A stretch of 64,000 bases of DNA from Strongyloides papillosus (lineage: Eukaryota > Nematoda > Chromadorea > Rhabditida > Strongyloididae). The notes below the pieces were generated by a model. That model searched no databases. It saw only the letters and a list, made by a program, of their open reading frames with translations, and was not told where the DNA came from. How positions within the stretch are numbered: position 1 is the stretch's first letter; every line of letters begins with the position of its first letter. Shown here in pieces: positions 38,378 through 51,006 of this stretch. The position numbers were made by a program, and so were the translations under genes. The stretch is from assembly GCA_005656395.1 (NCBI GenBank), contig SRSI01000028.1, positions 868,001 through 932,000 of the forward strand, written 5' to 3'.

Positions 38378-40451
38378 ATGGGAAATAGAAAAATTATTAA
38401 AGAAAGATTAAAAAAGAAGAAAAAAAGAAGTTTTTCAAATATGTCGAAAGTACATTCTACAGAAGGACAAGACAATGAAAAATTCAAAATTAAGAAGTAT
38501 TCCTTGAATCTACTACATAAATTGTCAGATACATTTCGTCTACCCAAGAAGAAAAAGAGTAGTTTAGAAGATGGTGATGAATCAAGTGAATCATCTGCAA
38601 ACCTATCAGTAACACAGCAGAAGGAAGACAAATCTAGTATGCAAAATGTCAGCTTTAATGAAAGTGTTATTTCTCGGAAAAATTCTATATCTAATACAAA
38701 AAATGAACCAAATAATAGAAGTAATAGTATATCAGAAATGTACTTAGTAGGAAATGAATCAGAATATAAAAGACAAATGAAAAATTACATTAATAATTTG
38801 GCATCATGCAGTAACGAAAACTTATCGCTACATAAATGGTTATCAATGGTAGCAAAAATTTTTATTCTTCTTGAGAAATATTTTACCTCAATAAATACAG
38901 CGAATATTTTTAACTTTGATTCTGCATTTCTAAAACTTTTTCCAGTTGATGTTATTCAATCGGTAAGTTCTTTTTACTTAAATTAATTTAATCAATATTC
39001 TTAAGATTGTTCATAAAGTTATTTCAATAATTAGTGAGGAACCAATTCTACTAGAACTTTCTACAACTCCAAAAGACATTGTAGTTGTATCTGATATTCA
39101 TGGAAGTATTCTGGATTTGATTAAAGTTCTAATGGACAACGGATTTCCGGACTCTAAAAACTACCTATTTCTTGGAAACTATGTAGATAAAGGAACAGAA
39201 GATGTTGTAGTTATAACATTATTATTTCTATTAAAAATATGTTATCCTAAGAATGTTTATCTTTTACGGGGAAATCATGAATTTTTGGATCAAAATTCAA
39301 AACAATGTTTCCCTGTAAGATGTAAAACAATTTTTGGATCATATAATGTTTATCGAATATTCAATTATGGTTTTGAGTTTCTCCCACTAGCTGCAATTGT
39401 TGACAATGATATTTTATGTGTTCATGGTGGAGTATCACAATGGATGACATCCAGGAATTCTATAAGTTCTCTATTAAGGCCACTTACTGAAAACAAAGAT
39501 ATAATTAGTAGGGCGATAATAACAGATATTGTATGGGCAGATGCTTTTAGAGGAGAATATGAATCATCAGATAGTTTAGGATTTACTCTTTCTAAACGTG
39601 GTATTGGTTTCGCTTTCAATGAATATGGATTAAAAAAAATTTTAGAAGCATTAAATGTCACTAGACTTATTCGTGGTCATCAACCTTATGAAGAAGGATA
39701 TAAAATAGAGTACGACAATTCATGTTACACAATACATTTAAGAAATCTCTTTGAATACTATAATTCTCACGGATCATATTGTGTACTTAAAAACATACCA
39801 AATAATAAGTCGTTAATGAGATCAAATATTTATATAGATTTAAGAAAGTATTCTCTTATAACACAAATTCCAACAAATACCACAGCAGCAACTTTGTGCC
39901 GTCATTTGGCTAATGAATTAAAAAAAACTTTGGAAAAAATAAGTTTAAAAGAATATTCAAACGTTGGTAAACCATGTCCTCATTGTCTTGACAAAACATT
40001 ATATTTGAAATTTTTAACAACGAAAAAAAGAACATTTATAATTCATGATCAAATAAAGGAATTAATTACTAATGACAGGTCATCAAAAACAAAACAGAAA
40101 AATTACCAAATATTCAATGTGTATTTAAAAAGTGACAATGTTGTACCAATAGAGAGATTCCCAATTTTCTTAGATTTAATATACAACAAGCAAGTTAGAG
40201 ATCCACAATTGATATCACCTGATGAAATGCAATTAGCTAATAAAGTAAGAGAGGATTTAAGAACAGTTCAATTTCAATTAAATACACTTACATTCTTTGC
40301 CTACAGCAATTTACCTCTACTATACTACAATTCAGTTGCAGATATTTCTAAAGATCGTGATTTAAAATGTGAAATCCGAGCGGTAGATTTATATTATAAA
40401 AAAACGAAATTTACAAACAACGACGGACAAAATAACAATAAACAATCATAA
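38378..40451 (+). CDS. PP1-like Ser/Thr phosphatase family protein, divergent, possibly inactive
   Basis: Exons 38378-38962 and 39006-40451, joined over a 43-nt phase-0 intron (GTAAGT ... TTAAG), give 676 residues. The first 200 are basic and Ser/Asn-rich. The phosphatase domain follows: SDIHG (224-228, usually GDIHG), GNYVDKG (252-258, usually GDYVDRG), LLRGNHE, CVHGGVS and LIRGHQPYEEGY (usually RAHQ). The family's metal-bridging Asp of GDxVDRG is Asn253. GNHE and both metal-site His-containing motifs remain. A C-terminal extension of about 200 residues is unrecognised. Nematodes have many fast-evolving PP1-like genes, often expressed in males or sperm (family knowledge; nothing here proves it). 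The short gap after the DUS3 gene would allow an operon. Confidence 0.85.
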
Positions 40452-41009
40452 TAATAATAATAGTTTAATATATTTTTAATTCTAATTTTAAAATTGCAAA
40501 TCAAATTCTTTTACATAGTCGTTTATTAACTACTCAATAATAATAAAACCTTTTCTGTGATATTTGATATTAACAATATGCCAGTAATAATTTGCTTTGA
40601 TTTTCAAAAATTTCTGACGATAATCTTTAATGTTCAACTGTAAATATCATCAGAGATGTCTTTAGAAAATAGTAAACATTTTTTGCAAATATTCTTAATT
40701 TTATAGCTTTACATAGTAATAGGTAAATATATTTAACACATTATTATGGTTACTTAATCACAAACTCCTTTTTTTAAAAGAAAATGATGATTCTCAGCGT
40801 TACATTTTCATCATTGATATAGTCAAAGCAAGTATGATTAAAAAATATTGACAAAAGTTAAAAAGACGTTACGTTTAAGGTGACTTTTGCGAAATTATGC
40901 CCTAAAAGGTTTTATAAAAATCATGAATGAATAGAAAGGAATATAAAAAAGAAAATATTTACTTTATTATTCACTTTATCATTACTTTGACCATTAACAC
41001 ACCACTGCT
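40452..41009. other. Intergenic, nothing recognised
   Basis: 558 bp of AT-rich sequence between two plus-strand genes. It presumably holds the promoter of the Tudor-like gene, but no motif is convincing. Confidence 0.5.
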
Positions 41010-42504
41010 ATGACTTCTCTAAAATCTGCCTATAAGCCATTCATTGAAAATCTCGATGGATCTGATGTGGGCCTTCCATTGATGGTTTCTGCAATATTGT
41101 GGAATGATATTGATAGTGAAAGATATTTCTCCCTAAAAGCTCTAAAGTATTGGGATATTGATGAGGAAAAATTAAGTAGTGACTTTTCTAATGTTATTGA
41201 TGATAATTCATTAATTCCTATCAAACCTGAAGATGTAAGTTTTTTTTTCTCATGATATATCACGAAACGTATTAAATTAATTTTAGATTATTCTTAATAA
41301 ATATTATCTTCACTATGATGATCATACACAGCGCTTTACACGTGTAAAAGTGGTTTCTGTACCAAAAATTAAGAATAATGGTTCTTTCGAAATAACTGTT
41401 TTTTTCTGCGATTCCTCTACTATTTACGACATTGGATGTACGGGTTTTTATGAAATTCCTGATGCTGTAAATGCGTTAATTGATTGCCCACTTCACTTTT
41501 ATTGTCAATTGCCATCTTCTAACTGTTTAGAACTATTAGATTTGCCTAATTGTTTGGATTTTGATCATATGTCAGTTGTTAGAGCAATGATATTGGGAAA
41601 TTCAAATGTTCCAACAGCTGTCATTCTTGAGGCTGGACCAGGTGAAATTAAATTCAACATCAAAAATATGTTTAGTAAAATTGATAAACGTATTGATAAA
41701 TCATGGAGTACTTTTGTTGAGGCAATGAACACTGGAGAGATAAGACAAATTTTAACTAAGATTTCTGAATGTGGAACTTATGAAATTGCACCTCAAGATG
41801 ATGTGTACATAGTTGATGTAGATGATTTTGATTCCGTTCATGTTAGATCAACATTAATGTCCATAGCTGAGTGCTTCTATTCATCATATCTACAGGAGTA
41901 TTTTGAAATTGAGAATTTCCGTGAACGTCAGGAAGTCCCACCAAATGATATTTGTCTAGGATGTGTTTATATAGCATATATTGGTTACCTAAAGAGATTT
42001 ACAAGAGTCCAAGTTGTTGAACTTAGTTCACATAAAGATCGCTTCAGTCTTAAGACAATTGATTATCCTGGAAATGAGATTAAGTCAGTGAAGGTATCTA
42101 CCTTCAAACTATATTATCTTGTACAAGGTCTTGATATTCCACCGCTATACCGAACAGTTAAAATTTCTTCTGTTGAAGGCAAAAGTTCCAATGATAAGGA
42201 TATTCTTGTAAATGTTGCTTCAAAAGGAGGTAGATATACTTTAACAAAAAATGGAAAGAGTGATTTAGTTAAGTTAGTAAGTAATATACCTAATGAGGAA
42301 TATGATTTTATGGAAAAAGTAATGAAAGAAATAAAGGATAATAGTGGAGTACCACCTTATTTCGGTGACGAGGAATTAAGAACTGGATCTTGTCGTTTGA
42401 AAGCACCAGTTGAAGTTAAAAGATGTGGCTTCAATCAATCTATGAGTAGTGTTAAGGGTAGATTGAAACTTCGTTGTGTAGCAGAAAGTAAAAAATTCGT
42501 TTAA
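41010..42504 (+). CDS. Putative Tudor-domain protein
   Basis: Exons 41010-41234 and 41287-42504 with a 52-nt phase-0 intron (GTAAGT ... TTTTAG) encode 480 residues. The segment CVYIAYIGYLKRFTRVQVVE continues into a stretch with DYPGNE (around 42050-42080), which resembles the core of an extended Tudor domain (aromatic cage region, then a DxGN-like turn). The N-terminal part (RVKVVSVPKIKNN..., ITVFFCDSSTIYDIG) may be a second, weaker Tudor fold. Such proteins bind dimethyl-arginine ligands, often in germ granules; this role is inferred. The fold call is by pattern only. An AATAAA lies at 42521-42526. Confidence 0.5.
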
Positions 42505-42721
42505 TTTTCTATCTATTCTAAATAAATGATCTATTGTATATTTCCATCGAATTGTTTTTAAATAAATTACATATCTATTATTTGGGAGTTTAGCGTAAAA
42601 TTGATTTTTAGTAAATTATTATTATAAGCAAAAATAAGTAAATTTATTATACATTTATTTGTTTAAGAAAAAAGATATATGGCAAGTTAGTTATAAAATT
42701 GTTTATGTTATATTTTCTATC

Positions 42722-43471
42722 TTATTTAGAAATAGAATCACATGCCCAAACATCAAGACCTATATGAAGATTAAATTGACCAACAGGAAGTACATTTTTT
42801 CCATCTTTTATAACATTATCTGGATCAAATGACACAAAGACTTTCTTTTTATTTTCTTGGTAGTCTTTTTCAATTTCAGCATCAAGTGATTTGTTTACTT
42901 CTTCATCATATTGAGTATCATTTATTAATAGACTTTTTTCTTCATTTTTTACTAATTCCCCATTTTTCGTATTTTTTGACTCTCCAATTGGTTTCACTGA
43001 TGTCTTTATTTGTTCTTCTTCACTATTTTTATTTTTAATAATTATATTTTGAGATTTGTTTGTATCACATTTTCCATCTTTAGTTGTAGTAACTTTCTTT
43101 AAAATTTTATTAATCTCAATACTTTCAGTTTTCTTATTATTATTATTATCAATGCATTTAGGTTTTGCATGTTTTAGAGAGTTAACCTCTTTTAAGACTT
43201 TATTTTTAATATCTTGCTTCCTCTCATGAGTTTCATCCATTCTTACTGAACCTTTTAATGGAGTTTTTATAGGAGTTTTTAGATTAGTACTGTTTTTTAA
43301 TCCATTTGATACTTTTTTACAGCTCTTAGGCCTCATATTATTGATACTTATATTGGATTCTTTTACAAACTTTTGTTCTAGTATTGGAACACTTTTACTT
43401 CTTTTCCTCCGATTTGAACAAAATGGAATAAATGTACCAAGGAAAAAAAATATTAAGGCTTCATAAAACAT
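42722..43471 (-). CDS. Unknown Lys/Asn-rich protein with N-terminal hydrophobic segment
   Basis: 249 residues in one exon. Residues 4-18 (EALIFFFLGTFIPFC) look like a signal peptide or membrane anchor, followed directly by a basic stretch RRKRSKSVP. The rest is low-complexity, rich in Lys, Asn, Ser and Glu. The end (GQFNLHIGLDVWACDSIS) is more ordered. I do not recognise a family. It converges with the Tudor-like gene (217 bp between stop codons). Confidence 0.55.
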   Translation of the reverse strand: MFYEALIFFFLGTFIPFCSNRRKRSKSVPILEQKFVKESNISINNMRPKSCKKVSNGLKNSTNLKTPIKTPLKGSVRMDETHERKQDIKNKVLKEVNSLKHAKPKCIDNNNNKKTESIEINKILKKVTTTKDGKCDTNKSQNIIIKNKNSEEEQIKTSVKPIGESKNTKNGELVKNEEKSLLINDTQYDEEVNKSLDAEIEKDYQENKKKVFVSFDPDNVIKDGKNVLPVGQFNLHIGLDVWACDSISK

Positions 43472-43561
43472 ATGATTAGCTATGAGAACAAATATTAAAA
43501 ATAACTACAATTTACGCTACTTTATACTATAAAAATGTAAAATAATTATTTTTTCTAGTAT

Positions 43562-43729
43562 ATGCAAAATTTAAGAGAATTTTTTAATTTTTTTACTGCT
43601 GCTATTCATATTTTTCTTCTACTAGTATTTGTTCTCTTATTACCAGTCATACCAAGATTTTCGTTACTTTTTTCAGATTATAATGATAACAATTTTTATG
43701 AAACAAAATTAAAATGTCAACAAAAATAA
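43562..43729 (+). CDS. Possible 55-residue single-pass membrane micropeptide
   Basis: An ATG-to-TAA frame lies in the gap between two minus-strand genes. It encodes a short polar N-terminus, a hydrophobic helix (AAIHIFLLLVFVLLLPVI) and a polar tail. T-rich DNA encodes hydrophobic runs by chance, so support is weak. Confidence 0.2.
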   Translation: MQNLREFFNFFTAAIHIFLLLVFVLLLPVIPRFSLLFSDYNDNNFYETKLKCQQK

Positions 43730-43754
43730 CAACAATAAAAATAAAAAGTTCAAA

Positions 43755-46560
43755 TTAATCATAAAGATTAAACTTATTTAAGTTTTTGTGGAACCTCTTT
43801 ATAATGTCATGTAATTTAGATCTTCTTAATTTTTTATTTTCTTCCTCTAAATTACTATACTTTTCATAGATTGGTTCAAAAGCATTTGCAATTTGTTTAA
43901 ATTCCTTTGCCATCTTTTTATCATCCACTTTATTGACCAAGTCTTTTCTTAAAACACTAACTGCAGCATCAAGAATAATATAAGTAATAAATGTAGTTGA
44001 GGAGCTAAAGTTTTCTTCGACAACTTTCAATAATTTGACAACAGTTGATATATAATTTTCTGGATGTTTTTTTATTGGCGCTAATGGAATAACAAGAGTA
44101 TCTGGTTTTTCTTTATTCTTAAAACACTGACTTACTTGTTCAACAATTTCATTAGAAGAATTATCTTCTCCAATATTACGTGCCAAGGTAATATAAAAAT
44201 TTGAAACTTTATCACATAACTTTTTTCCTGAAGTAGAACTAATATTTGAGGAAAAAGAATGAAGTTCCTGACGTAATTCAACAATCACGTCATTTGAGAT
44301 TGTCAATTTTTTGCAATTTGCAATTATTCTGTCAATAGTCTTTTCTACAATATCAATTAATTCACCACGATTGATTTCTGATGAAAGACTTTGAGTAGAA
44401 ACTACTAGAGAATTTAATGAATTAATACATACAATGTGCTTATCATTGGACAGGCAAGATGAAGTCAATATTTCTAAGAGTTGAATGACTCTTCCTTTAA
44501 AAACACCACTTTGTTTTTTAAGTTGTTTTTTTATTTCTTTTTTTGAAGATATGTGTTCCTTGAAAACTGCTGAAACGGCTTTGTCGAGCTCAAGCATTGC
44601 TTCATCGTCTAACTCTATGTCATCACCATTTCCTTCTTCTTTTGACAAACCATTTCCTAAAGCTTTTTCTAGAGCAGATTTTAATTTAGGATCAACTTCT
44701 TCATCCCCACTCTCCTCCTCATCAGATAAATCTTCCTCTTCCACATCAGAGTAATCGTCTTCCTTTCCATCGTCATTTTCACCATCTTCCTCCTCGTCCT
44801 CCATTTCATCATCCTTATCATTTCCCAATAGATTATTACTCTTTTCTCCAATAGTACTGATTAAAAATTCAAACTCAGCTTCATTAAAATCTTTTGAAAG
44901 ATCAGTGAAAAAGAAATAAACAATATTTTTAAATACTCTTGACTCTCGAGATAATAAAACAAGAAGAATATCCAAAAGTTGTTCTGAATCGAAATCTGAC
45001 CCAGCAAGATGATCCAATTCATTAACAATCTTTAAAAGGCTTTCTTTCTCATCCATATTTATTGTAACATAAAGGATTACTTTAAGAAGACTAACAACAA
45101 TAATGAAACTTTCATGAGTTGCATTGATATCATCAGAACCAACAAGTTTGTAAAGAGTCTTGGCAATCTTCTTCATATCATCTTTAATTTCTACTTTTGA
45201 GATTTGACTATCTTGCTTTCTTGTAACAAAAAAAGAACTAATTATATCACATACAACACTTTCTATAACTTTTCCATCTTCTTTATCTTTACTTTCAATT
45301 AGTAAGGATAAAAATTTCTTTATTGCTTTTTTGTCAGCTGAATTGACTACTGCATGAGATACTTTCTTTAGTAAACTCGAATCTTCTTTATACATTTCCA
45401 CAAGACTATTAAAGGGTAACTTCATAAGCAAAGACTCTTCGAAATTAAAATTACCATGTCCGATAAGAGAATCAAAAGTTCCCTTAGAAACTTCTTGGCA
45501 CAATTTAATTATTTCAGTTATTTCTGATGAATCACAATTTCTAGTTTCAATGGTATCATAAATTTGTTTAATAAGATCATGAACAAGTGGTGTAACAAGT
45601 CTCTTTGTGACTCCGCTGAATTTAGATAAATTAAAAATAGTTAAAGCAAATGATTTACTGAAAATCTTTGAAACAGAAATACTTTCATATTTCAAAGCAA
45701 CTGGTATACATATTGAATATCTTTCCAATTTCTTTAAGTAATCTTCTTTTCCGGAACTGGCAAAAGGTTCGATAACTTTTTCGTATAAATTTGGTATTCT
45801 AGCCAAAATATCAATGAAACTATGTCTCCAAGCAATATCACAATCCCTCAATGCTTTACCTAATTCTTCGTAGTGTCTTTCATTAAATTCAAATTCACCC
45901 TTACAACCAATGTAACTACAACTTTTTGATATAGCTTTCCTATGTGCTGTGGGAAGTCTAGATAAGAGCCATATAATTTCAACACTAATATTATCTGTTT
46001 TAACCATCTCCCAGTAATTTTTTAAAAATTGTTCACCATTCATATTAGTTACAATTCCAACAATTACTTCATAAATGTAAATTCTCAATAAAGGTGATCT
46101 TTTAACAATATCCACTAATTTAGAAATTATATGCTTTACACTGTCATTATCTGAATATTTTCCACACTTAACAACAGCACTATATAACAAAACTTTAGCT
46201 ACATCAAGAGAGTGGACAGAAAAAGTATTGTGTTGACTACCAATTTTTTCAGTAATTATTTGTTCTAATGAGAATAGTGCATAATCATTAGAAAACTTTT
46301 TTAGTATCTCCGTTAATAGACCACTGTATCCAATCCGTACACATTCACGAGAATTTGTTAATCCTTCAGTACATCTTTCAACAACGTATTTCTTATATTT
46401 AGAAATTTTCCTAAACATTTTCAAATAATTTCGTTTTTGAAAAAAAAAGACTAAAACTTACAGAGTAACTAATTATATTATCAATAGCTTCGATCCTTTT
46501 TTCTGAATCATATTCAGTAAGTAGATGAAATTTATCCAAAACCTCTGTTGGTGGACGCAT
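43755..46560 (-). CDS. Pol5/MYBBP1A-like nucleolar protein
   Basis: A homologue of yeast Pol5 and human MYBBP1A, which act in nucleolar rRNA transcription and ribosome assembly. Exon 1 (46560-46462, 33 codons, starts MRPPTEVLDKFHLL) is too short to show as a long frame. I place the donor at GTAAGT 46461 and the acceptor AG before 46391, a 70-nt phase-0 intron; exon 2 runs 46391-43755. Total about 911 residues. Visible family features are the RIEAIDNIISY and KYVVERCTEGLTNSRECVRIGYSGLL start typical of Pol5 helical repeats, alpha-helical repeats through the middle, and a long acidic block (EDEEEDGENDDGKEDD, EEDLSDEEESGDEE; about 44640-44830), followed by a helical C-terminus. The frame is intact. 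Confidence 0.8.
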
Positions 46561-46800
46561 AATGAAATATACAACGGTTTGTAAATTATTAATTTAAAAT
46601 TTCAAACTCTATACAAATTCTTTCGTCTTAAGAGTTGATATTGAAGAAATACTTACCTAATGAAATCGCTTCAATAACAAGGCAAATCAGTACACTAGTT
46701 AGAATCTCTATAATAAATACGATTTATTTTACAAAACAAATTGTTCAAAGTTTAAATGGTAAATATAAAAATATACAATATAAGTATTTATATAAATTAT

Positions 46801-47773
46801 TTATGATTTATCAAAGAATGACTCCGGAAACTCTACGTTTATATCCTCATCTTCACATAGGAAGTCCTCCATTGATGGTTCCTCTTCATGACTGATCTCA
46901 ATCTCCGATACACCATTTATCAAGTCATCAAAATCGCACTCGGTTTGGTAACCAAAAGAAGAATTTGCATAAGAACTTTGTGTTAAATCCAATGATGACA
47001 CTGATTCATAGCTTGGAGAACGGAAAATCTCTACTCTAGGAAATGTCTCTACATAGTTGACATCAACATCAAATTTTGCACCAAAATTTTCGTCTTCGAT
47101 TGTGTACAACTCCTCGCCAGCAGATGGTACTCTTACTACATTTTCAAGGGATTCCAAGAGATCTTTAGTGGAGTGTACGAGAAGAAGATGAAGAGGAATG
47201 GCATCAAAGTTCTTTGCGAAATATCTTTGTTCCACCTCTACATCTGTCAAGATTTCATATCCACCTCCTTCAATGTGGAAGCATTTTAAAATATCTTCAG
47301 TTATTTTATTCCTTTCCTCATCACTAATCCACCTGAAGAAATCTTCTCTATCATTCTCATCCTCTTTCTGATAAACTTTGTGTTTATCCTCATTCTGAAT
47401 CCAATCGTGTATTTTATTGACGACTTCCTCAATTTTTGGATTCAATTTATCCTCAGAAGAAGTATCAAATATAAATGAATCAAAGTCGTCAGGTAGAACA
47501 TGCTGCTCTTCATGTTGAAACATAGGTTCTAAAATGTTTAAAACAATTTAAAAAACAATAAATTAATAACATACCATTAGTGTCATGAGAATTATTTAAA
47601 ATGACGTTCGAATTTTCATCATAGTCCTGACGATTTTGTACAATTGAAGCAAAACTTTGTTTTCTGCTTAAAGTACCACTTTCAGAGGTCAATTCTTCAT
47701 GAATTATCCTTGGAGTAGAAGCGGGTGGCAGACATTTGGAATTTCTAGGTATGGAAACAGAAGTCAGCTTCAT
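46801..47773 (-). CDS. Unknown acidic protein, 308 residues
   Basis: Exon 1 is 47773-47575 and exon 2 is 47528-46801, joined over a 46-nt phase-1 intron (GTATGT ... TTTTAG). The product is acidic and Ser-rich, with a central ordered part (IEEVVNKIHDWIQNEDKHK; DFFRWISDEERNKITEDIL) and an acidic tail (EPSMEDFLCEDEDINVEF). No signal peptide, membrane segment or known motif was seen, and the family is not recognised. Confidence 0.65.
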
Positions 47774-48686
47774 TTTAAAATAAAAATTAGTAAATGACTT
47801 CTGCTGACAAAAATTTAAGTCTTATATATGAAAAAGTCATCAAAAATTTGATTGTTACTAAGAGTTAAGAGTCGAAAAAAGAAAAAATAATGACATTACA
47901 AGAAGACATGTCAATTCATCGATAGTTATTTTAACACTTTTTTTTATAAAAGAGTATTAAAAATCTACTGCATCACACGAAACATATTTTTTAAGGGAAT
48001 TCTCTTTGTAAAAAAAATAGAAGACAATCTTCAGTCTTTTTAATTCCTCGGAAACTACCAAAAGTACATTGTAAATGTTAAATAGAAAAAATCATACACA
48101 TGTAGCAAATTTTCTTCTGTTATTATTTTTTATAGTCAAATTTCTTTTCAAATTAACTGTTTGTATCAACAAAAATTGCTACTGCTTTTTAAAAACTTAA
48201 CTGATGATGATTTATAAAAGCAAGTTACGCTTTCTCACAACATTATTGGTTCCTCCTTCATGGTAAAAAAGGAGAAAATAAAGTGTATGAGAAAATTTTC
48301 TTAAAAAATAGAATATATCATTGGAAAGTCCGACTCAATAATAGTAAATTGCGAAAAGTTAACCATTGAATTCCATCCTATAACAGCAGTTTGTCATCAA
48401 CAAAGTTTTTAAAAATAAGAGAACTAAATTTTTTAAACACCGGAATCTATCATAGAAATATAAAATATTTATATTGCCGTTGCTGGTAAAAAATCCTTTT
48501 AAGTACCATGCTCCAAATAACAACGAAGGAAAAAATATGTTTCAGAATAGGCAATTGCAAATAGAACAGATCTCTGATGAGTATCGTGTATTTTATTTTT
48601 TACAATTCGGTTCTGTGATTTCTAAAAATAATGGAAAGAAGTATTTATATTAAAGAGAAGAATGGTATAAAAAGTTCCTATTAATG
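47774..48686. other. Intergenic, nothing recognised
   Basis: About 910 bp of AT-rich sequence. No supported frame, RNA or inverted repeat was seen. Confidence 0.5.
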
Positions 48687-49767
48687 TTATTCTTTTGGCG
48701 TACTATTGTTGTCAGTACAATCTCCAGATTCAAGTTCCAGGATTTCGTCTGCTTTCATAGGTTCCAATTTTACTGTAGGAATTTGAATATGAAATTTCTT
48801 TCTATCATTGTAATTTTGAAATATTACAGTTCCCCACATATGACTCCCTTTTGGGTATGCTAATTCAATGATACCACTAAATTGAAGGCAAGGATTTTCT
48901 CTAGTTAAATAAGGACTTTTCTAAAAAATATAAAAGATTATACGTTTCTAAAAGTTAAACTTACCACATGTGTATCGTCTTTAATACTCTTTTCGCTAGT
49001 ATTGTTCATACTAAAAAGTTTTAATCTCGTTTCTGAAAGAAAAACACAATGTTGCTCATCTAAATTGCGTACCCTTATAACATATCTCCAACAATGATTT
49101 TCACTTGAACCTGTTAAATTTTTTCCTAGATAAAATATTGTTATTGTCATTTGAATGTTATTTTCAGTAGTTTGGTAAGCACATTGAGGATGAATAAAAG
49201 TATTCAAAAAAGTATTACAACTGTTTTTCCCCTGCTTGTTCATTGTATATACAGGAACGTCACTTTTTCCACACTTGTCAAGTGAAAATAATTCTTCAAA
49301 AAGGTCATGTTCAATTGGTTTAATATTTGTCAATGGACTAAATGGTATAATATCTTCATGCATTACCAAATCCATACCTTGTATATGAGATAAAGGCTTT
49401 TCTCTTTTATCATCATTTCCATCTAAATATTTTGTTAATATTGATGGCATACGCTATTAAAAATAAAAAACTACTACAATATCAAAATTTTAAAAATACC
49501 ATTGATTCCCAGTCTCCTTTTGAATTAAAACTTGATAAGCTGGTATATTTTATATTTCGATATATCAGTATCTCCACGAGCACCATAAAGTTTAGTTTCA
49601 AAATTACAAAAAATCACTCCGCGATAGCCAAAAATTTTACGAGTAAATGGTTGTCCACTTTTATACTTCCCACTCTTTAACGGACCAACAAGTTTCCCTA
49701 GTAGTTTAAATTCATCATCAGAAGTTGTTGATGGTGGTGCCCTTCCACCAGATTCAGATCTAACCAA
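48687..49767 (-). CDS. POLDIP2-like protein (YccV plus ApaG/DUF525 domains), frame apparently disturbed
   Basis: Human POLDIP2 is a mitochondrial and nuclear protein that binds DNA polymerase delta p50 and PrimPol. Clear pieces: GKYKSGQPFTRKIFGYRGV (YccV-like start, 49680-49620); GMDLVMHEDIIPFSPL, RYVIRVRNLDEQHC and LKLFSMN (exon 49453-48965); and after a 44-nt intron CLQFSGIIELAYPKGSHMWG (exon 48920-48687), the ApaG end. The link near 49500-49600 is broken. The family's YQVLI motif is encoded (TATCAAGTTTTAATT) but in a different frame from the pieces on both sides. A 44-nt intron could join it upstream; downstream one base seems missing near the A-run at 49518-49521. An alternative 67-nt intron would keep the frame but delete YQVLI. 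The N-terminal start is not resolved. Confidence 0.75.
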
Positions 49768-50139
49768 TTAAGAGATACTTGATGAAATCCAACTTCTATT
49801 TACTGTACTATTAGTGTATAGCCTTATCTAAAAACAAAATTGATAATTTTTTTGATCATACTAAAGAAATAATGAATGGTTTTCGTACCATGATTTTTTT
49901 AAAAAAAAAGCGAACTATTTTTATAGTAATTATATCAACAACAACAAGAATAAATACACAACCGACATCTAAAATAAAAGTTGATCGCATATCTTAGAGA
50001 AAAATAGTAAAATTTATGCAATTAATATATTTACCAGTCATATGTCTTCTACATTCATCTAAAATAATAACATCCGTGAATTATCTATTGTATAAAATTT
50101 ATATATAAACTAATTAATAATATTTATATCTATTCAAGA

Positions 50140-51006
50140 TTATTTGCTTTTTTTAATTCCAGTATGAATAGCACATATAACAAAATTCAAATTTTCATAA
50201 GTTACATCTTCAAAACCTTCATCTTTGATCATTTTAGCAAAAGTTTCTTGATCAGGAAATTTACGTATACTTTCAACAAGATATTTATAACTATTGTAAT
50301 CTGAAGCAAGAATTTCTCCAAGAATAGGAATAATATTAAAACTATATAAATCATACAATGGAGAAATTGGTTTAGCTATTTGTGAAAATTCAAGAACAGC
50401 TAATTTCCCATTTGGTTTAAGAACAGGGTATGCTTCTTTTAAAACTTTATCGATGTGTGTACAATTTCTAATACCAAAAGCAATAGTATATAGATCAAAG
50501 GTATCATTTTCAAAAGGTAATAATTCCTCATTACCACATTCCCATTTTAATTTACTTTTATCTAATGCTTAATCTTCCTCAGCTCTTGTTTTACCGACGT
50601 CTAACATATTTTGATTAATATCAAAAACTGTTACATTTCCGTCACCGCTTCTTTTTTGAATAAGTTTCAGTGCTCTAAAAGCAATGTCACCTGTTCCTCC
50701 AGCAACATCCAACATTTTTGTATTAGATGATGGATTTAGTCTTTGAATAAAATAATCCTTCCATAACCTATGAATACCAAGAGACATTGCATCGTTCATC
50801 AAATCACATTTTGGTGCAACATTAACAAAAACTGTATGAACTAAAACAACTTTTTTAGAGAAAAAAAATTATGATCTTCACTACTCTTTATTACCTTTTT
50901 TTTCTTTATCATTTTCATCAACTTCCTCAAATCCGAAATGAGTTTTTACTAGACGAATAGAAGTTATAGAATAATTTACTTTAGGTATATTTTTTGAAAA
51001 TAACAT
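50140..51006 (-). CDS. coq-5: COQ5-like 2-methoxy-6-polyprenyl-benzoquinol methylase, with one in-frame stop
   Basis: SAM-dependent C-methyltransferase of ubiquinone synthesis on the mitochondrial inner membrane. Exon 1 is 51006-50895 (MLFSKNIPKVNYS..., a plausible mitochondrial presequence, then THFGFEEVDENDK) and exon 2 is 50849-50140, with a 45-nt phase-1 intron. UbiE/COQ5 features: NVAPKCDLMNDAMSLGIHRL, the SAM loop LDVAGGTGDIAF, the acidic strand VTVFDINQNML, and FGIRNCTHIDKVLKEAYPVL. Total 273 codons, a normal length. A TAA at 50569-50571 (after RAEED) interrupts an otherwise intact frame that resumes at once with ALDKSKLKW. Homologues have no gap here, so this is a nonsense change or a base-call error. 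Confidence 0.88.
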
